From Candidatus Methylacidiphilales bacterium (GTDB lineage: Bacteria; Verrucomicrobiota; Verrucomicrobiia; Methylacidiphilales; JAAUTS01): DNA of 64,000 nucleotides. The number at the start of each line of letters is the position of its first letter. The stretch's first letter is position 1. Below the pieces are notes generated by a model, which was not told where the DNA came from, ran no database searches, and saw only the letters and a program-made list of their open reading frames with translations. A program made the translations under genes and the position numbers. The stretch lies in assembly GCA_028713655.1 (NCBI GenBank), contig JAQTNW010000017.1, positions 1 to 64,000 of the forward strand. The letters are read 5' to 3'. Below are positions 59,236 through 64,000 of the stretch, piece by piece.

Positions 59236-60534
59236 TCAGGCTTTGCGTTTTTCAATGGGTATGAACGGGCGGCGTTTGGGTCCGATGTAAATCTGGCGCG
59301 GGCGGTGAATGGGGGACTTGCCAGTGGCCAGTTCACGCCATTGCGCGATCCAGCCTGGCATGCGTCCGATGGAGAACATGACGGTGAACATATCCACCGG
59401 AATACCGATGGCGCGCATGATGATGCCGCTGTAGAAATCGACATTCGGATAAAGTTTGCGTGACAGGAAGTATTCGTCGCGCAGGGCGATTTCTTCGAGT
59501 TTGAGGGCGATGTCCAGCAGCGGATCTTTCTTGCCCATATTGGCCATGACTTTGTTGGAGATTTCCTTGAGGATTTTGGCCCGGGGATCGTAATTCTTAT
59601 ACACGCGGTGGCCAAAGCCCATCAGGCGGCTGTTGCGCTCGCCCTTTCTTGCGGCGGCGACGAAACGCGAACCGTCATCGCCGTCCTTGTGGATTTCTTC
59701 CAACATCTGGATGACGGCCATATTGGCGCCGCCATGGGCGGGCCCCCAAAGGGCGCAGACGCCGGCGGCCACGGACGCGAAAAGGTTGGCTCCACCGGAT
59801 GCAACCATGCGCACGGTCGAGGTGCTGCAATTTTGCTCGTGGTCGGCGTGCAGCAGCAGGATGAGGTTGAGAGCGCGGTCCACTTCCGAGCGCGCGATGT
59901 ATTCCGCATAAGGTTCGGAAAACATCATGTGCAGGAAGTTGGAGCAGTAGGAGAGCTGGTATTTGGGGTGAATGAACGGTCGGCCGTGCTTCATGCGGTA
60001 GGACATGGCGGCCAGGGTGCGCACCTTGGAGATGAGAATGGTCGCGGCATGGTCGAAGTGCTCCAAGTCGTGCTCGCGGTTGTTGCTGGCCATCTCGGGA
60101 TAATAACAACCCAGGGAGTTCAGCATGGCGGAAAGCATGGCCATGGGGTGCGAGTGGCTGGGGAAGGCCTCGAAGAAATGGAACATGCCCTGGTGGATTG
60201 CGGCGTTGCCCAGCACCAGATTGCGGAAGTTTTGAAGCTGTTGGGTGGTCGGAAGTTCGCCGTAAATGATGAGGTAGGAAACTTCCAGGAAATTGGAATG
60301 CTCGGCCAGTTCCTCGATGTCGTAGCCCCGGTAACGCAGGATGCCGGTTTCCCCGTCGATAAAGGTGATGGCGCTCAGGCATGAGCCGGTGTTGCCGTAG
60401 CCTTCGTCATAGGTGATATAGCCGGTGTCTGCGCGAAGATTGTGGGTATCAATCGCTTTTTCCTGCTCGGTTCCGACAATGACGGGGTACTCGTGCGCCT
60501 TGCCGCCAATGGTTATTTTTACGGTTTCAGACAT
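59236..60534 (-). CDS. gltA: Citrate synthase, type II
   Basis: From ATG 60532-60534 the protein has 432 residues. Key motifs are [17 protein letters not shown] (His), [14 protein letters not shown] (catalytic His) and [17 protein letters not shown] (catalytic Asp). Long N-terminal strands ([20 protein letters not shown]) and the length are those of the hexameric, NADH-inhibited Gram-negative type. It condenses oxaloacetate with acetyl-CoA. The upstream ATG at 60579 adds 15 unrelated residues and is unlikely. Confidence 0.95.
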   Translation of the reverse strand: MSETVKITIGGKAHEYPVIVGTEQEKAIDTHNLRADTGYITYDEGYGNTGSCLSAITFIDGETGILRYRGYDIEELAEHSNFLEVSYLIIYGELPTTQQLQNFRNLVLGNAAIHQGMFHFFEAFPSHSHPMAMLSAMLNSLGCYYPEMASNNREHDLEHFDHAATILISKVRTLAAMSYRMKHGRPFIHPKYQLSYCSNFLHMMFSEPYAEYIARSEVDRALNLILLLHADHEQNCSTSTVRMVASGGANLFASVAAGVCALWGPAHGGANMAVIQMLEEIHKDGDDGSRFVAAARKGERNSRLMGFGHRVYKNYDPRAKILKEISNKVMANMGKKDPLLDIALKLEEIALRDEYFLSRKLYPNVDFYSGIIMRAIGIPVDMFTVMFSIGRMPGWIAQWRELATGKSPIHRPRQIYIGPKRRPFIPIEKRKA

Positions 60535-60795
60535 GACAATCTCTTTTCTATCAGTTCCATCAAAAACTTGCAGGATCAAGCTAATCCAACTTTTTTATTT
60601 GGGCAGCAAAAACTTTTAAAAAGTTGCGGGTATCCCCTCCGGGGGTTTTGCATTATAATCCGACGATTATGCCCCTTGATTGAGGGGATTGGCCCTTGTC
60701 CAGCATGGCTTTCCCGGCCACCCCACCCAGATAAGGCATTTTCATGGCTTGTATTAGCTGCCGGATGAATTTAAGGTGCGGGGAGCGCCTTCGGG

Positions 60796-62328
60796 ATGCC
60801 ATCCATGTACTGTTTAAGATTTCTCAAAATTGTAATGATCGGAATGCTAGTGATTGCCAGTCCGAGGGCATTCGCCGTCGCCTACATCCCAGCCACGGGG
60901 CAGCCTCCCAATCCACCACGCGAGTTCCGGGGCGTCTGGGTTGCCTCTGTCTATAATATTGACTGGCCCTCGAGCCCGGGCTTGTCCGTGTCCGAACAAA
61001 AGCGGGAGTTGTTGAAACTGCTGGATCGGGCCGCTGATTTGCGCCTGAATGCAGTCCTTTTGCAGGTGAGGCCGGCTTGCGACGCCTTGTATGCCTCTCC
61101 ATACGAACCCTGGTCCTATTATCTGACGGGCACCATGGGTCGTTCGCCCGACCCGTTTTATGATCCGCTCAAGTTTGCCGTCGAAGAAGCGCATAAACGC
61201 GGCTTGGAGTTGCATGCCTGGTTCAATCCATTCCGGGCGAAAGCAGGCGACGACTATTCCGCCTGCCCGCGACACATTACACGGGAACGCCCGGATTTGG
61301 TGGTCAGCTATGGGACCGTGAAGTGGCTCGACCCCGGTGAGCCGGAAGCGCGCGCGCTTGCAAGGAAGGTGATCCTGGACGTGGTGCGGCGTTATGATGT
61401 GGATGGAGTTCATCTCGACGATTATTTTTATCCGTATCCGATCCTGACAAGATCCGGCCGTAAAGTGGATTTCCCCGATGATAAAAGCTGGTGGAAGTAT
61501 GGAAGCGCGAGCGGTATGAGCCGCAGTGCGTGGCGCCAGGCCAATATCAATTCCTTTGTTCACGACCTCTATTCTTCAATTAAAACAGCCAAGCCGTGGG
61601 TCAAATTCGGCATCAGTCCTTTCGGCATTTGGAAATCTGGAATGCCCGAGCACACCATGGCTTATATCGATTCCCGTGATGATATTCATGCGGATTCGCG
61701 GCTTTGGCTGCAAAAAGGCTGGGTGGATTATTTTTCGCCCCAGCTCTATTGGGAGATTGAATCCCCGAAACAATCCTTCACCCGTCTTCTGGGTTGGTGG
61801 AGGCAGCAAAATGTGTTGGGCCGCAATCTTTGGCCCGGCCTGGCCATCGACCGGGTTGGCCCGGATCGCAAGCCACAGGAAATTATCAATGAAATCCGCC
61901 TGACCCGCAACAACTCGGAAAGTTCCGGGCACATTCATTGGAGCATGAAGGAACTCATGCGGAATCGGCGCACGGTTTCCGACATGCTGAAAGACCAGCT
62001 TTTTACATCGGAAGTTTTGATCCCGGCCTATCCCTGGCTGGGGAAAGAACCGATGGCAACCCCGGCGCTGGATGTCCACGAGCGGGAAGGTTCGTTGAAG
62101 CTGGCTTGGGCCCTGCCCAAGGGCGGAAGGCAGCCTGCGCACTGGGTCTTGCAGGATTATACCAGGCAAGCATGGAGAACGGAGATCCTGGCGGGAAGCA
62201 AGCGGGGCGCGGAATTGGTTCTATCGAATGGATATCCAGACGCCATTTACATCCGCCCGGCGGACCGCAATGGGAACCTCGGGCCCGTTGTGGGGTTGAA
62301 GGCCGTGAAGCAAGTCGCGGAACGCTGA
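60796..62328 (+). CDS. Secreted glycoside-hydrolase-like protein (GHL10 family)
   Basis: The 510-residue protein has a signal peptide (FLKIVMIGMLVIASPRAFAV). The body is the GHL10 TIM barrel: PPREFRGVWVASVYNIDWPS, then LNAVLLQVRPACDALYASPY, LELHAWFNPFRAK and YDVDGVHLDDYFYPYPI. The paired Asp in HLDDYF and further acidic residues suggest a glycoside hydrolase, but no GHL10 substrate can be assigned here. A C-terminal beta domain of about 90 residues follows. The start could also be ATG 60805 or 60835. Confidence 0.88.
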   Translation: MPSMYCLRFLKIVMIGMLVIASPRAFAVAYIPATGQPPNPPREFRGVWVASVYNIDWPSSPGLSVSEQKRELLKLLDRAADLRLNAVLLQVRPACDALYASPYEPWSYYLTGTMGRSPDPFYDPLKFAVEEAHKRGLELHAWFNPFRAKAGDDYSACPRHITRERPDLVVSYGTVKWLDPGEPEARALARKVILDVVRRYDVDGVHLDDYFYPYPILTRSGRKVDFPDDKSWWKYGSASGMSRSAWRQANINSFVHDLYSSIKTAKPWVKFGISPFGIWKSGMPEHTMAYIDSRDDIHADSRLWLQKGWVDYFSPQLYWEIESPKQSFTRLLGWWRQQNVLGRNLWPGLAIDRVGPDRKPQEIINEIRLTRNNSESSGHIHWSMKELMRNRRTVSDMLKDQLFTSEVLIPAYPWLGKEPMATPALDVHEREGSLKLAWALPKGGRQPAHWVLQDYTRQAWRTEILAGSKRGAELVLSNGYPDAIYIRPADRNGNLGPVVGLKAVKQVAER

Positions 62329-62353
62329 CCTGCTTCTCGTCCGCGTCGCGGAC

Positions 62354-62441
62354 CTTGGAGTGCGTCCGCCACGGCGGACGCTTTGCATCAAAAACATGTC
62401 GCCCGCAGTATAAAAGCGGCGTCGTGCCGCCGCAGTCCAAA
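62354..62441 (+). repeat. 88-bp triple-palindrome repeat, copy C (diverged)
   Basis: It ends like copy A (GCGGCGTCGTGCCGCCGCAG, then TCCAAA), but the first palindrome is GCGTCCGCCACGGCGGACGC and the second is decayed (ACATGTCGCCCG only). Its position after the GHL10 gene stop is like that of copy A after clpB. Confidence 0.75.
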
Positions 62442-62502
62442 ATAAACCCGAGCTGCCATCACATTTTGTGAGGCGTTTTCAGAAATGTGTGAAACATCCA
62501 GG

Positions 62503-63273
62503 TTAACGTATGATCCCGCGGCTGCTTTCCCGTGCGAACTGGATCAGGACTTGGACTTCGTTGTGTTGGCCAAATTCTTCTTCCAACGCCGCCAGGGCTT
62601 GCGAGGTGTTGAATTTTAAATTATACAGGATCCTTAACGCTTTGCGCAGGACTTTGATTTGTTCCTCTGAAAACCCGCGGCGCTTGAGCCCCACTTCATT
62701 GACGGCCCTCACCGCAGCCGGGTTGCCGTCGGCAATAAAATAGGGCGGGACATCCTGCACGATTTTTGTGCAGCCGCCGACCAGCGCGTGAAGCCCGATG
62801 CGGCAGAATTGGTGTACGGCGCCCAGGCCGCTGACGATCGCGTAATCCGCCAGGGTGACGTGCCCGCCCAAGGTTCCGTTATTTGACAAAATGCAGTGGT
62901 TGCCGACGACGCAATCGTGGGCCACATGGCTGTAGGTGAGAAACAGATTGTCGGAGCCGATGACGGTTTTTTCATCCGGGTTGGTGCCGCGGTTGACGCT
63001 GGTGAATTCACGGAACTCGTTGTTGTCGCCCACTTCCAGACAAGTCGGCTCGCCCTTGTATTTCAGGTCCTGGGTTTTTCCGCCGATGCTGCAAAACGGG
63101 TGGAAGAGGTTGTTTTTTCCGAAGGTGGCGGGCCCTTGCAGGCTGGCATGGTTCATGAGGACGCAGCCTTCGCCGAGCGTGACGTCGGGACCCACGACGC
63201 AATAGGGGCCTATTTCCACATTTTCGGGCAGCCGGGCCCGGGATGCAATGACAGCGGTGGGATGAATGGGCAT
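62503..63273 (-). CDS. lpxA: UDP-N-acetylglucosamine O-acyltransferase LpxA
   Basis: The 256-residue protein makes the first committed acyl transfer of lipid A synthesis. Hexapeptide repeats of the left-handed beta-helix fill most of it (IHPTAVIASRARLPENVEIG, NSLQGPATFG-type repeats, HDCVVGNHCILSNNGTLGG with the catalytic His). The C-terminal helical part closes with the family-type LKRRGFSEEQIKVLRKALRI. It lies 12 bp downstream of the lpxC-fabZ fusion, forming one unit for outer-membrane lipid A. Confidence 0.95.
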   Translation of the reverse strand: MPIHPTAVIASRARLPENVEIGPYCVVGPDVTLGEGCVLMNHASLQGPATFGKNNLFHPFCSIGGKTQDLKYKGEPTCLEVGDNNEFREFTSVNRGTNPDEKTVIGSDNLFLTYSHVAHDCVVGNHCILSNNGTLGGHVTLADYAIVSGLGAVHQFCRIGLHALVGGCTKIVQDVPPYFIADGNPAAVRAVNEVGLKRRGFSEEQIKVLRKALRILYNLKFNTSQALAALEEEFGQHNEVQVLIQFARESSRGIIR

Positions 63274-63285
63274 TTTTAAGAAAAA

Positions 63286-64000
63286 TTATTGGACCACAAA
63301 ACTGAGTTCGCCTTCCGAGACAAGTTCGCCGTTGACGGTGCACTGGCCGACCGCCTTGCCGATTTTTCCGCGCATTTTGACAAGCTCCACCTGAATGATA
63401 AGAGTGTCGCCCGGCACGACGGGCTTCCGGAACTTGACCTTGTCGGCGCTCATGAAAAATCCGATCCGGCCGACGTTGTCCGCGCGGCGCAGGAGGAGAA
63501 GGCTGGCCACCTGGGCCATGGCTTCCAATTGCAGGACTCCCGGCATGAGCGGATGGCCGGGAAAGTGGCCCTGAAAAAAGGGTTCGTTGATCGACACGTT
63601 TTTGCAGCCGGTGGCGCGGCTGTCGCCCTCGAATTTCAGAATCCGGTCCACCATGAGGAAGGGGTAGCGGTGCGGCAGGATATTCATCACCTCCTGGATG
63701 TCCAGGGCGCCTTCGCCGACCGGGATGTACTCGATCGGCATCAATTGGTTGAGGTAGCGCTTGTATTCCTTCGCGATGGCCTTGGCCAGTTCGACGTTGA
63801 GGGCGTGGCTGGGCTTGGCGGCGATAATGTGCGCCTTGAGATGGATCGGGAACAGGGAAAGATCCCCGATGACGTCCAGAATCTTGTGCCTGACAAATTC
63901 TTCGCGATAACGCAGCGGGTCCTTGCTCAGGATGCTTTCGCCGCGGATGACAATGGCGTTTTCCAGGCTGCCGCCCTTGATGAGGCCTTTTTCGAGCAGG
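63286..64000 (-). CDS. lpxC-fabZ: LpxC-FabZ fusion protein (C-terminal part, 5' end outside the window)
   Basis: The frame enters from the right edge. About the first 85 visible residues are the end of LpxC, the deacetylase of lipid A synthesis: LLEKGLIKGGSLENAIVIRG, then YREEFVRHKILDVIGDLSLF and AAKPSHALNVELAKAI with the catalytic His. After a short linker (KEYKRYLNQLMPIEYIP) comes a complete FabZ dehydratase: MNILPHRYPFLMVDRIL with the active His, and PFFQGHFPGHPLMPGVLQLE with the active Glu. The two share one frame without a stop. An internal TTG at 63744 could give FabZ alone. It is joined to lpxA in one unit. Confidence 0.93.
   Translation of the reverse strand, partial: LLEKGLIKGGSLENAIVIRGESILSKDPLRYREEFVRHKILDVIGDLSLFPIHLKAHIIAAKPSHALNVELAKAIAKEYKRYLNQLMPIEYIPVGEGALDIQEVMNILPHRYPFLMVDRILKFEGDSRATGCKNVSINEPFFQGHFPGHPLMPGVLQLEAMAQVASLLLLRRADNVGRIGFFMSADKVKFRKPVVPGDTLIIQVELVKMRGKIGKAVGQCTVNGELVSEGELSFVVQ

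Overview
The window reads as an ordinary stretch of chromosome from a Gram-negative bacterium, most likely Verrucomicrobiota or a close relative in the PVC group. The pointers are a fused LpxC-FabZ protein next to LpxA, a membrane pyrophosphatase with a signal-like N-terminus, a McsB-ClpC pair outside the Firmicutes setting, many small secreted proteins of no known family, and spacers packed with short dispersed repeats. The phylum is an inference; no rRNA or tRNA gene was seen to test it.

Layout. 1-6.6 kb: the start of a gene leaving the window, a divergent H+/Na+ pyrophosphatase, a TSUP permease, and two overlapping glycosyltransferase genes, the first a WecG-type/GT4-type fusion. 6.6-15 kb: dprA, a topoisomerase III-like enzyme, a xerC/D recombinase, then secreted hypotheticals and an APC permease on the minus strand. 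15-26 kb: mcsB-clpC, an NCS2-type permease, Mn-type sodA, a PHP phosphatase, an RF-like GGQ protein and pyruvate carboxylase. 26.2-29.4 kb: a HigBA-like toxin-antitoxin pair, a DUF1287 protein and a B12-binding radical SAM protein, visibly AT-richer and probably acquired. 29.4-35.2 kb: SMP-30 lactonase, an unknown two-gene unit, a divergent MurU/AmgK pair with a Nudix gene, and hicBA. 35.4-43.8 kb: Rsm22-like, cinA, recA, thiD, comEC and an FHA protein. 43.8-64 kb: pgl-zwf and gnd (oxidative pentose phosphate pathway), two PPK2 polyphosphate kinases, a YbgC-type thioesterase, an outer-membrane efflux lipoprotein, hsp20/clpB, gltA, a GHL10-type secreted hydrolase, lpxA and the lpxC-fabZ fusion running off the end.

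Functional themes. DprA, RecA, CinA and ComEC point to DNA uptake and recombination. McsB-ClpC, ClpB and Hsp20 form a protein quality-control set. The pyrophosphatase and two PPK2 enzymes point to use of PPi and polyphosphate. AmgK/MurU suggest recycling of MurNAc, and LpxA/LpxC-FabZ make lipid A.

The points most worth a second look are a ComEC whose metallo-beta-lactamase domain has lost most metal ligands, immediately followed by an FHA protein whose cyclase-like domain also lacks its metal aspartates; an 87-bp triple-palindrome repeat, one copy of which supplies the start codon of a secreted protein; and the McsB-ClpC pair without CtsR or McsA.
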